This document shows, in pieces, positions 44,380 to 55,496 of a stretch of DNA of 64,000 nucleotides. The stretch spans positions 1,419,878,656 to 1,419,942,655 of the forward strand of contig NC_056733.1 in assembly GCF_019279795.1 (NCBI RefSeq). Reading direction: 5' to 3'. Below the pieces are notes generated by a model. The model saw only the letters and a list, made by a program, of their open reading frames with translations. It searched no databases and had not been told where the DNA came from. This DNA is from Protopterus annectens. Lineage: Eukaryota; Chordata; Ceratodontiformes; Protopteridae. Made by a program: the position numbers and the translations under genes. Position 1 is the stretch's first letter, and the number at the start of each line of letters is the position of its first letter.

Positions 44380-44715
44380 TCAGGTCACTCCTGAACAAGT
44401 ACAAATATGACTCTGTCATTGTCCATGTTGGTGTGAATGACCTGAGCTGTACCTCCCTGGACTACATGAAAAGAGACATGGAGGAGCTCTCTGATCATGT
44501 AGCCCAGGCCAGTATGACCCTGACTCTGAGTAGCATCCTGCCCTCACCAAGAATGATACCACGGTATAGAGAAAAAAATGATCAATTTCAACAATTGGCT
44601 AAGCTTCTGGTGTTATTCAAAGGGGATCCAGTGTCTGTCAGCCTGGGATGACATGCTTGACAAGCCACACTACTTCGCTAGAGATGGCTTGCACCTGTCA
44701 CCCTTATGCTTTTGA
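44380..44715 (+). pseudogene. CR1 ORF1, C-terminal SGNH esterase part
   Basis: Continues the reading cut at 39961: LLNKYKYDSVIVHVGVNDLS (about 44390-44450) is the GxND block, and after one frameshift at about 44640 come DDMLDKPHYFARDGLHLSPL (the DGxHLS block with the catalytic His, about 44645-44710). These blocks define the esterase domain of CR1 ORF1, thought to help RNP-membrane or chaperone functions. With the insert removed, the domain is complete apart from the frameshift. Confidence 0.8.
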
Positions 44716-44814
44716 ATACTGGCCAAGGCTCTTGCCACCCCCATAGTGCCTTTTTTAGGCAAGGCTCAAAAGACAAACCCACCGCTGTAAATAGCACAAG
44801 TAACAAAAAACTGA

Positions 44815-47630
44815 GGGTAATGCTACTCAATGCCAGAAGTCTAAACCTCAAATGCACGCACTCAAGGCACTCCTCAGTATGGAGAAAATTGATATATGTG
44901 CAGTAACAGAAACCTGGTTTAAGGCTCCAGAGAGCACCCCAGCACTACCAGGCTACAACTCATACCATACTTATCGGCCACAAAACCCGGACCGAAATAC
45001 AAAAGGCGGGGGTGTATCCATATTCATCAAGGATACTCACACCTCCAGGTTAGTGGCACAGCACGATGCTTCAGAGATCATCCACGTGAAACTAACAATG
45101 GACAAAACTGCTTTAAAAATTATAGCTTGCTACAGATCACTCACCATGTCCCAGGACCCCCACTCCACATTCCTGGAAACACTGGGAAATATAAAGGTCC
45201 TACCAAACACCCTGATATTGGGTGATTTCAATTACCCAAACATTAACTGGGAGAACTACTCAAGTACAAACTCCCTTGCCCAACATTTCCTAGAATTTAT
45301 AAACTCAAATGCCCTGGATTAGCTGGTCAACACCCCCACCAGAGGTGACAACATATTGGACCTGGTCATGACCAACACTGGCGACCGGTGTTCCACACCA
45401 GAGGTCAATCCCTCGCTGGTTAGATCTGACCATAAACTAATCACTCTAGATATGCACATTCCGCCATCACCCCAGGTCAAAGAAACCACTGTGAAAAACT
45501 TTTCAAAAGCAAACTTCACATTACTTAAGACCGAGGTGGGAAGTTTCAAAGTCCCCATGCTAAAGGATAACGCTGTCCAAGCTGCAAAATCCTTTACTAA
45601 TGCACTCTATGGGCACCTACAAGAATGCATGAATCGCGCTATCCCAAACAAAACCAAGACTCACTCCTCCAAGAAAAGGAAACCAGTCTGGTGGACCCCT
45701 GCCATAAACAAGCTATACAATAGAAGGAGGAAACTAGTACAGAAAGGAGTAAAATCCCAAGAAGGGAAAACATCCCTGATCAGTATCAGCAAGAAACTAC
45801 ATTCCCTCATAAAATCATCCAAGGCTAGCTTCTAAAGAAAAATTGCCATGGACTCCAAAGATAACCACAAGGCATTCTTTAACTATGTCAAGAATCTAAG
45901 TGGCAATTCTCAGATCTGCTTGGAGTTAGTGCAGAATTGCACAAAATACACTGAACAGACCGATATAGCCAACATCCTGGCAGACAGGTTCAGTGCAAAC
46001 TTCAACCCCCTCTCACTCCCAAAAGGGCCCATAACTATACCAGAAGAATGTAGTGCCCCTGAAATCACAGACACTCAGGTTAAGGCAGCCCTCTCCAAAG
46101 CCAAAAACACAGCATCAATGGGACCGGACGGTGTCCCAGGCTGCGTCCTACATGAGCTCAAAGATGAACTAACCCCTCACCTAAACGCACTGTTTAAACT
46201 CAGCCTCTCCACAGGCTATGTGCCCACAGAGTGGTGCACAGCAACAGTTATTCCACTCCACAAATGTGGAGCCACAATGGACCCCGGGAACTATCACCCT
46301 ATAAGCCTGACTAGCTTGGTCTGCAAAGCTATGGAGTGCATAATCATGGATCTCATTAACAGGGACATTAGGAACCACCAAACACTGGACCCTACATATT
46401 TCGGCTTTGTTAAGGGCAGATCATGCCGCCTAAACCTGGTGGACTTCTTTGAGACAGTTACCAAGGCTATAAATGAGGGAAAGGTGGTCCACACAGCCTA
46501 CCTAGACCTTGCAAAGGACTTCAATAGCATTCTCCACTCAGGTATTATAGATATGCTCACCAGCCTGAACATAAACCCCTACGTCATGAGATGGGTTGCC
46601 ATCTGGCTCACGGACAGAACCCACATGGTAAGAGTTGCGGGAGCTAGGTCTGACTCTAAACCGGTTACAAGTGACGTTCCCCAGGGCTCAGTCCTAGGAT
46701 CCCACCTGTTTAGCATATACTTCTCAGAAGTACAGGCAAGCACAGGAGGACTATGGCTGACCAAGTTCGCAGACGACTGCAGACTAGGGGCTATAATTGA
46801 CTCTCCAGCTGACACAGACATCCTCCAAAAGGGTCTCACTGAGACAGATACTTGGTGTCTAAACCATGGCCTCAAGCTAAATGCCAAAAAGTGCATAGTC
46901 ATCCCGATTGGAAAAAACAAAGTACCCACAAACTACCACATAGGTGGTAGCCCCCTAAATATGGAAGATGTAATAAGGGATCTGGGGACCCAAGTAGATA
47001 GTAACCTCTCCTTTGATAATCACATTGCCAAAGTGGTTAGAAAATCCTTCTATGTGGCCCACCTAATCACAAAAGGGTTTGCATCCAGATCAAAAGAGGT
47101 CATTGTGCCCCTCTGCGCATCACTCATCAGACCCATCATAGAGTACAATGCCCCATTTGGGATGTACCTTACAAGACACCTGCAACAACTGGAAAGACCA
47201 CAGAAGTACCAAACCAAGAGGATCACTAGGCTCAAGCAGATGCCCTATGCATCTCGACTGAAGAAACTCCAGCTGTACTCGGTTGCATACCGCCTACTTA
47301 GAGGTGATCTCTGCCTGACATACAAGGCCATGTCCAACCCAGAGTTGATGGACATGCTCCACCTAAAGAAAACCATATCCCCTCGAGCCACACGCTCCAG
47401 GGATCTAAACCTCACCACAACAATAAATAGGACATGCTGGAGGGATAGATTCCTGTCCCAGAGATCTCCCATGCTCTGGAACAAGATTCCAATCTACATT
47501 AGGCAGAGCTCCTCGCTAACCCTCTTTAAGAGACCTTGATGAGCGGATGGGAAACAGAAAGTTTACCCTGGGGATCACTTCAGTAGCTGTACTGGACAGA
47601 GGCACAGGGAACTAATCTAAGGGGGCGGTG
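44815..47630 (+). pseudogene. CR1 ORF2: AP endonuclease-reverse transcriptase
   Basis: Endonuclease: MLLNARSLNLK (44818), frameshift at about 44850, KIDICAVTETWF, TKGGGVSIFIKD, ACYRSLT, TLILGDFNYPNINW, an in-frame TAG (45320-45322), then ILDLVMTN and SDHKLI. Another in-frame TAA at 45833-45835 lies in the linker. RT (45848-47539): MGPDGVPGCVLHEL, PLHKCGATMDPGNYHPISLT, YLDLAKDFNSILH (A to D next to the catalytic D), PQGSVLGSHLFSIYF and WLTKFADDCRLG (about 46765, intact). The thumb and C-terminal region follow, e.g. SRSKEVIVPL. A frameshift at 47530 separates the last ~30 codons. Length fits CR1 ORF2. Confidence 0.9.
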
Positions 47631-47695
47631 AAAGCCAACACATTCCGGCTAGGCTTATAAATGCCTTTGGGCAGATAGCCTAGTACCTACCTATG
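47631..47695 (+). repeat. CR1 3' end
   Basis: The end ggcttataaatgcctttggg, cagatagcctagtacc and the octamer-like acctatgaacctatt closes the CR1. The same end words occur at 36870-36936 and, in reverse, at 37039-37100. At 47696 the interrupted family-A LINE UTR resumes. Confidence 0.8.
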
Positions 47696-48062
47696 AACCT
47701 ATTATGTACATTGGTTTAGTAATGTTCCCTAGTAGGGACTCACAGTTCTCATGGACAGACAATTACAAGTAAGATTGTAACTCACAGTTAGTCCCTAGTA
47801 GGGACTCACAGTTCTCATGGACAGAAGCAATTACAAGTAAGATTGGATACATAGCATGGTGATATAGTTAGATGTTATAATAATTACTGATTATGCTATG
47901 ATAATTACTGATTATGCTATTGTGTTATAACTTAATCCGGGTTGGTACATGGGCATAGCCAGTTCAATTTGAGATACTGTTTGAGGTTTGTTTTGAAGAG
48001 ACTTTTGGAGGATTGTATTGTATATGTAGATATACAATATCCACGTTGATATGTAGATATAG

Positions 48063-48671
48063 GGTTCCCCTTCAAAACATCTAAAACTCATAACATCTAA
48101 AATCAAAACATCTAAAATCCATAACATCTAAAACCCATAACATTGAATTTCAGAGCATCTGAAATGTATAATATGTAATAGTGTATCATCAAACGTGTAA
48201 ATCTTATACTTTAATCTGTTAATCTTGTGGTATCACTATGAGATGTTGTAGTTTTTATTTCTATAATTATTATATATATAGTGTAGGAATTTTTACTATT
48301 TATATAGTGTTTATTTTGCCACTCCGTTTGTGTTTTTTAGGCCATACAGCTAAGTGATATAGACATTATATGTACACTCTTTATGGTGATCGTGATAGGG
48401 TGGGGTTAGGAAATTAAGTTTTTCCTACTGTAGTGCAATCTCGGAGTTGGTATATTTAATTTACGGGGGGGTGTGGGGGCAGAGGGGGCTTGCCCTCCTG
48501 CAGAAATGTAGTAAAAAGTGTGTTTGTTAGTTTGGTGTCATTATATGTGGACGGGATGTTATTTTCATGTGATTTGTAGTGTTCGATGTTGTGATGCACA
48601 TTTTAGATGTTATGAAATTCAATGTTATAGATTTTAGATGTTTTGGGTTTTAGATGTTTTGAAGGGGAACC
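48063..48671. mobile_element. 609-bp MITE with 8-bp TSD
   Basis: Flanked by perfect AGATATAG duplications (48055-48062 and 48672-48679). Inverted ends start GGTTCCCCTTCAAAACATCT and the subterminal parts are built from many aacatctaaaa words in both orientations. There is no coding capacity. The core at about 48430-48510 (gtgcaatctcggagttggta, then a g-rich/cctcc hairpin) matches the core of the MITE at 31324-31664, although the termini are unrelated. Confidence 0.88.
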
Positions 48672-48859
48672 AGATATAGATATATGTTGATATGTAAATG
48701 ATGAAATCTAGCTCTAAGAACTTAGCTTACTTCAAAAAACCTGAAAAAATAAGGGTTTCTTTAATTACATTGGAAAATTAAAAGGAAGAATTATGCATAT
48801 AACATTCAATCAATAAAGTGGCTTCCTAGCCAAAGAATGTTGTGAACATACTTGCTGAA

Positions 48860-50350
48860 ATCAAACTGTGCAACTTTCATGATAACAAATCAATCGATCA
48901 CAAGTGTCAGAGTTCTACAGATGCAAAGAAGACATCCCTTACATAACTACAGATATGATAACTGCTGCCAGAAGGAAAATTAAAAACACAAGTTCCCTGG
49001 GAATAGACAGTATTCCTAGTGAGCTCTTATGCAGAATCAGGGGAAAACTTAACTAAACAACTACGAATCATAAAACAAAAGGCATTCCCTTCAGCTGCTC
49101 TTGATTATTTTTATTATTATTTTGAGCTAGGGCAGTTGTTTTTTTTGCTGATATTCATTTGCTCACTATATGTTATAGCAATGTTTGTAGGATTGCTTTT
49201 TAGTTTATCATTCTTAGTTTAAGATCATGGCATCCCTTGCAAAAGAGCAAGAAACTCTTTATTATTTCTCTATTTGTTACACTTTTTTTAATTTGCAGTG
49301 ACCTCAAAGTGAGAATACTTCAGTAATGGGGGTATGGAAAGCAAACCCCAGACATGGAAGTTGTGGAACAATTACCCCTCTGCAAAAACATTTCTTTTAA
49401 ATTTGCAGGGATCTGTATTTCTGCACAGAACTGCATTACCTTTCAATTACTTTGGGTGCAATGGCTTATGTACTTTAGGGGACATTACATGCTTTGAGAA
49501 AAAGATAGATGCAGTACAAGGGGTTAGGGTTACAGAAGACAAAAGAAAAGCAACAAAAGTTTAGTATGTCAACATGTTCCATGTAGTGACAGGCTGCACT
49601 GGTGTGATTCACTAAGGAAAGGGGGTCATATCTTCATATCTGACCCAAACATTTTAAGCTCATCATTCTGAATAGTATTATATGTAACTACATAGGCACA
49701 TAAGGAAAGTCATATAAAATGAATCAAGGGACCGATTTCCTTTTGATTAAGAACATTGCTAACTTGTTAACCAGAGATCTTACCTTTTAAATCTTGTGGC
49801 ATCCTTTGAGGAGGTGAAAGCAGCACCTGACAAAGGCCTAGCAGTGCATGCTGCCTCTCATGTCCTTGCTAAGACAATCAAGTCTATTGTACATAAAGGA
49901 ATAATTGACACAGTAGATGCATTAAATGTTAATTCATGCATAGTTAAATGGTTAAAACACTGACTGGACAACAATAAGTGATAACACAATTTGAGTGGTT
50001 ACCTGTACACCTTGATAGGGATTACCACTGATGTCCTACAGTACTCTGTACTGGGGACACTTCTTTCTGGACCATTCTTTTGCAGTTATAAAAAGTGTGA
50101 AATGGGTTCTGGATGACCAAATATGCTGATGACTGTGATATAGGTAACATAAATACTTTAGAAAAAAACTACATACCTAATGCAGTAGTAATGATTTCAC
50201 TCACTGATCCAGCCCTTTATTGAATACAGTACTATATTCTGTAGCCTTCAAACACAACAGCTGAAAGAACTTGAAAATGTGCAATGATTTCTTACTAGAA
50301 AGATCACAGAGTTGGAGAAGTGAACTATTTAGAAAGACTTTGGGCATTGT
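48860..50350 (+). pseudogene. Ancient CR1 ORF2 relic
   Basis: Ordered but heavily decayed CR1 blocks. ITTDMITAARRKIKNTSSLG followed by IDSIPSELL (about 48945-49030) is the linker before the RT. AVHAASHVLAKTIKSIVHKG (about 49835-49900) covers the first palm block. VLQYSVLGTLLSGPFF (about 50030-50080) corresponds to the VPQGSVLGPLLF motif, and TKYADDCDIGN-like codons (about 50115-50145) to the catalytic box. Later, LIQPFIEYSTIF and QLKELENVQ (50205-50285) match the C-terminal blocks. Stops are everywhere. Positions about 49060-49735 do not match CR1 and may be an insert I cannot name. Confidence 0.65.
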
Positions 50351-50737
50351 CATTATATTTTGTTTATTTATACCAATTGTTCTCTGGTTTGGTGGACTGG
50401 TCCAGGGATCCTTTTCTGCTATAGCTCAGGCCACAGGGTTAAACATAATATGCATTTAAATAAAAGGGGTAGTAACCAGACATTGTCACACAAAAAATGA
50501 TATAACCACCCAGTATTATACAGAGTATTGAAAGAGCATATAAATAAAATAATTAAAGTGTAATAAAGTATATGATAGTAACATATGACGGTTGAGAATT
50601 GTACATATAGACAAAGTCGACAATGCATCTTGGTAAATTATTGATACAGTTTCAGCTAACCATTATAGCTTAATATTGAACTAAGTATTAACAATATGTT
50701 TTTTTCTCATAGTGAGAAGGAGAAGAGAATAAATATA

Positions 50738-50740
<3 letters not shown>
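50351..50740. other. No recognised feature
   Basis: AT-rich sequence after the ancient CR1, without motif or repeat that I can identify. Confidence 0.4.
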
Positions 50741-50799
<59 letters not shown>

Positions 50800-50832
50800 C
50801 GCGCGCATGTGTGTGTGTGTGTGTGTGTGTGT
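50741..50832. repeat. GT/GC/GT microsatellite
   Basis: (GT)n to about 50790, (GC)n for about 14 bp, then again (GT)n to 50832. A CpG/GpC core within a GT run can adopt Z-DNA. Confidence 0.95.
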
Positions 50833-50879
50833 CTGCAGTAGAAGGTTAATGCAGCTGAGACCACTAGTCTAAATAAAAA

Positions 50880-52300
50880 TATTGTAATTTACCTGTAATT
50901 TGCATTATACAAGTAAAGATAAGTCAGATTCTTGCAAGCAAACTAAAGCTTTACATGTCCAAGAAATACCTCTGGCTCAGTGTTATATTGCTGGGAAATA
51001 GTCTTTACTGGTATTTCTCTCTTTCTCTCTAGATTCCTTTGGCAGGAATAATTTGCACCTTCTTCTCTAAGACTTTTCTGAACTGTAGTTGAATCTTCTC
51101 TCCAAGAGCTTCTCCTCTGGGATCCCAGTCCATTTCTCCACAAAGGGCAAATGCCGTCTTTAACTGAGCTTTCCTCATCTATCTTGTTAGATTACATCTA
51201 ACAAGCTGTTAAAAAAAACTCATCTTACTAATAGAGCCAAGCACCAATCTGCTAACTAAATGCTTACTACATTTAAAGAAATATCACTCTGCCTACAATT
51301 AATTCTTTATATCACTTTTATAAACCCTATTTGCATCACTTTTTAAACACAGACACTGTCCGCACTACTATTTACACATATTCAGGGCACTTGTACTGTT
51401 TTACTTAGTAATAACCACCATGCTATGCTAAAAGTGACACTTCCCCAGCTTGAAATCATTGGTGTCATGTCAACCAGATGGCCTGAGTGTCCAAACCAGG
51501 CCATCCATCTTTGTGGTGGGTCCAACCAGGCAAGTGCTGCATTTCCCTCTTGGATGTTTGTAGCACATTTAGTACAGTTGAGACTCTTGGCTTCTACAAC
51601 CTTTATATTAGTCTTTCTAGTCCATGGACCGGGCTATTATTACCTTTTAGAATGCTGCTCTGCTTCTCACAGTCACCACAGCTCCCATTCTTTAACTTGA
51701 GTTTGGAACCAACACTGGTGTTACAAAAGTCATTTTGCAACTTCACTATTCTATCTGTTTTAAGCCATATCTTTAGTACTTACTGTATAGCCTCTCTTTG
51801 GGGATCTGATATTCCATAGGCCTGTAAGCTAATATTTTCCCATGGAATAGCCTTACTATGGTATTGAATCAAATAAACTATGACAGGCAATTCTGTAAGC
51901 ATTTCCTTGCTTGCTAACAGAAACTTCCTCAGTTCTTATCTCTGTTGCTTAAACAGGGTATGATTTTCCTGAACTGCAGGCACAAATATCAGTTTTCTTT
52001 CTTAATCAGATTCACTAATCTTGTTGCTAACCTAACATGAGTCTTGTGTTTTCACAGGTTCAGAAGACTGATATGGTATGCATATTTTGGTCTTTTCTTA
52101 CCAATCTGTTTAATGCTGTAATATACCACAAGTATTTTCTGGATTATCTTAAATGGGTCCTGCCATTTAGTCAAAAAGTAATTTTCTTTTGAGGAAAAAC
52201 AAACATAGCATCTGATCTCCAGCTTTAAATCCCTTAGCCCCTGTGTTTCCATTACACACTCTTTGTTGTGTATTTAAATAACCTTTAATGTGACATGACA
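50880..52300 (-). mobile_element. Possible Gypsy relic: integrase C-terminus and possible LTR start
   Basis: On the minus strand, 52252-52050 encodes a stretch resembling the C-terminal GPY/F module of Gypsy integrases: FLTKWQDPFKIIQKILVVYY and KRPKYAYHISLLNL, compared with KWQGPF...YHVNLLK in the family. About 600 bp further on, caagctggggaagTGTCAC (51452-51434) looks like a polypurine tract followed by an LTR beginning TGTCAC. I could not confirm a partner LTR, protease or RT. Two open frames at 51425-51819 (+) carry no motif. The Gypsy assignment is tentative. Confidence 0.4.
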
Positions 52301-53670
52301 GAACTACCCTGTCTCCCTGAAACTGAAGTCTGATCTGGTCCTTCGAAGAGATAGTTGCTGAAATCTTTCAGCTGCATATTTGGCTAAAATAATATACTCT
52401 CTGGATCAAAATGTCATATTTCAGCTTTAATGTCTACTGGTGTGTATACACATTCTGTATTTTATACCTTGAAGCAGTATTGTCTTTTTAATGCTTGCTT
52501 GTAAACTGAGATTACCTTTGCTGACATCACTACATGTCCAGTCTAAAGTACTTTACTTCCAGGTCTCTGCCTCACACATACTGTCTAATTTTATCAGCAA
52601 AGGTGGCAGTTTGTTCAGGAAGACCAACTGCCACCTATGAAATTATTTTATCTTGACCATTAGAACTATTTTTTATTATGCTGACTGCACTTATTATTTT
52701 AGGTTTTGCTTGCACACTTTAAAACACATATTTCTTGCTGCCCATCAACAGTTTTACTTCAATACCAACACCATAATAAACTTTTTTGTTCGAGCCACAG
52801 ATGCTTCTTTGCATAACTAATATATCAACAATGTCTAAACCTTTCAGGCCAACCTGGCTCTGTTTTGAACGTATTCTTTTGTCACAGGTACGTAGTGTAT
52901 GTTTGTGGTTTTCATAATACATTACTTGTCACTTAAAATTTTCAGTTTTGAGACATACTGTACCACATGATTATTACTCATTTAGGAATATACCTCTCAA
53001 CCATTCTACATTTGGTGGAGCAGTTAGCACTCCATTGTTAGCCTCTAAAAGTATTTCTGGTCCACTGTTCCACTCTGACTGCAGACGGCTCCAATTTCCA
53101 CTCTTTCATTGGCTCAGTTGTAGTGCCAATATCAGACTGACTTCTTGGGGGACATCACAGTCAAAGTCGGACCAAAAGCAGATGCTATTTTTGCACTTGT
53201 ACAGAGTTCAAAAAGTGAAAGGAATACAAAACTACTTAACTTTCAGGAGATCTCTGTTATTAAAGAATGCCCTAGAAGAGTGAAAACTGGCAGGAGTGAG
53301 ACAAAGATCTGTGTGTAACTGCAGACAGACAACATAAGAGCCATTCCAATATCATTGACTCTGGTAAGGAAGAGTGCAGCAACAGTATACATCTCCCAAA
53401 TAACAGCTTTAGAAAGGAAAGAAACCTGAGAGGATTTTCTCTAAGCTGTTAAAGAGCACCAAGGAGAGCATGCAATTAAGACTGGTACACTAGTTTTCAA
53501 AAAGAAGCACATGCAAAGAGATACTGATTTTTCAGTGGTTAAGAGCTGCTCAGCATGTCTTCTAGTATAAGTACAGCTTAGTGTTGTGATCCTGTAATTG
53601 CCAAGGTAGGGTATAAGGGAGTGTCACTGCCATGGCCTTAATAGTGTATTGTCCAAGATGTGTAAAAAAT
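52301..53670. other. No recognised feature
   Basis: No gene, microsatellite or repeat family recognised. The part up to about 52700 might continue the Gypsy relic upstream (AKYAAERFQQL on the minus strand at about 52390 recalls the region before the GPY/F module). The open frame at 52948-53283 has no motif. Confidence 0.4.
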
Positions 53671-53674
53671 GAAA

Positions 53675-53806
53675 AGTGTGTGTGTGTGTGTGTGTGTGTG
53701 TTTCAATATTAATATTCTGTCTGTAATCTCTGTGTATGAGTATGCCAGGATTAATAATTTGTGTGTCAAAATTCCATGTGTATGTCAGTATTAATAGTTG
53801 CTAATA

Positions 53807-53856
<50 letters not shown>
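53675..53856. repeat. Two GT microsatellites
   Basis: (GT)n at 53677-53701 and 53811-53856, separated by ~110 bp of gt-rich sequence. The second run touches the 3' end of a solo LTR. Confidence 0.93.
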
Positions 53857-53858
<2 letters not shown>

Positions 53859-53859
53859 A

Positions 53860-55058
53860 TGCCAGTGCACTGGCCCAATAATCAAGGAGCCTCAATCCTC
53901 ACCACTAACACCAGTGAGGGGTGTCCACAATGGGAAGGATAACAAATACACACATAGTAAAGTACACTTTCCCTTAAGAGCACACAAAGATCACAGTCAG
54001 TCTGGGGCTGGTTTCTCCCTTTCTCTCCAGATCCCCAATAAGACTCCCCACTGGCACAACTATAGGGTACAGATCTCAGCTGCGTAGTCAAGCCAAAACC
54101 TCCAGTGCCCTCTCTGTCCTACCAGTGCTTCATGTCCCTGCCCAAGTAGCTGACACACATACTTTGAGATTTGGTTTATATACAAACACACAGGCACTCC
54201 TGGGGAAGGCTGGCACAGGTTCTCCAGCTATGCCCCCTCCTGCCAGGCTATAAGGTAGTAATCACTGCCACCAACTACTCTTATCAGCTACTAAAAAGGC
54301 CCTTACCAAAGGGTGTCCAATTATTACTGTGCAATATTATTATTCATTTAGTAAGTGTGACGAACAGCAAGGCTTATTTGGAGTGGCTTTGTACAATATC
54401 ACTATTTACATGCAATGTACTCTAGAGCTTACATTATCTCTACACAAAACAGCCACAGTTGAAAGGTTAACAATATTTAATAATAAATGCTTAAAATAAT
54501 ACTGTAGAATAGACTGACATAAATATAGAAAACAGCTAGACTAAATCTGATTAAATTCCTATCTAACTTTAAAAGCAATCACAGTTCTAAATAAACTTAC
54601 ATATAGAGCAAAGGCAGAGTACTGGTGAGTGGTGTTCTTCAGACAAAATCCAAAATGTTCTGATTCTCTTTCTCTGAAAAAGTCTTAAAAATAATGCATC
54701 ACTGCTGACTCATTTTAGATTACATCATTCTTCTCTGGTTCCCAGGCTAAAAGAAACTCAGAGTTTTAACATTTCTTTGATCTTGCACCTGGCCAGGAAA
54801 CTACAGCAATAAAAGACATCATATATGTAAAATCTAGCAATTAACTCTGGTCTCAAAACAATAGAAGGAATTCCTCAGTCCAGACATTATGTCTCTGAGC
54901 TTTGAGATCAGTCATACAATGCTTGACTTAACAGCTTTCTTCCAGCAGAGTGCACTGTGGTTACATTTTTGAAGTTCAATATTTAACACAGTTTTCTTAC
55001 ATTTAAGAGCAGACATAGAATTGTTTACAAAATTCTATCTAGCTAGGCTGGCAGCCTT
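53860..55058 (-). mobile_element. Solo LTR of the Gmr1-type Gypsy family
   Basis: On the minus strand it matches the LTRs at 8086-9532 and 14388-16134 from start (tgtgaaggctgccagcctag at about 55058) to end (attgaggctccttgattatt then ggcatctcaca near 53860). It is a little shorter (about 1.2 kb) by internal gaps. No internal region lies beside it, so it arose by LTR recombination. The open frames here are shared LTR noise. Confidence 0.85.
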
Positions 55059-55225
55059 CACATATCTTCACAGTGTGCATGTGAGAGATAATATTAATAT
55101 TGTGTCTGTGTCAGTATTAATACTCTGTACATTAATAGTCTGTGTGTGAATGTACATAATGATGAATATATCAATATTCTGTGTGTCTATTAGTATTCTA
55201 TGCATGTGTAGGTGTATTAATAATC

Positions 55226-55331
<106 letters not shown>

Positions 55332-55496
55332 AATACTTTGTGTGTGTATTAACGTATTCATATTGTGCATGTGTGTATATATTAATATACTGGTTGAATG
55401 TGAGTGTATGCACATGTCTCTCTCTTTCCCGTTTATGCACCCGTATGCACATGTGACTCTGTATTAATATTATGTGTGCACAGGGTTTTATGTATG

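Larger units (their letters stand above)
35301..47695 (+). mobile_element. Nearly full-length CR1-type LINE (family B), heavily nested
   Basis: Order: promoter monomers (35301-39120, interrupted by two CR1 fragments), ORF1 (39391-44715, interrupted by a Penelope dimer), ORF2 endonuclease-RT (44815-47630), and 3' end (to 47695). After removal of the inserts it is about 5.6 kb. It sits inside a family-A LINE, which resumes on its right. The tail family word is cctatgaa, an octamer as in other CR1 elements. ORF2 has only two stops and two frameshifts, so this is one of the younger LINEs here. Confidence 0.85.
35018..48020 (-). mobile_element. Family-A LINE copy 3 (3' part), split by the CR1 complex
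   Basis: On the minus strand the element's tail and hairpin are at 35018-35114 and its 3' UTR at 35115-35300. The UTR then resumes at 47696 (tatgtacattggtttag, also seen at 35206) and the C-terminal codons of its ORF lie at about 48010-47925 (NWLCPCTNPD-like, as in copy 2 at 21110-21150). The 3' UTR contains ~100-bp repeats with the palindromic word tccctagtaggga (35212, 47729, 47792). Everything between 35301 and 47695 is a later CR1 insertion. The 5' side is truncated near 48020. Confidence 0.75.

Noticed and set aside
49334..49564. 76-codon ORF (MESKPQTWKLWNNYPSAKTF...)
   Set aside because: No motif. It lies in the unmatched gap of an ancient CR1 and could be chance.
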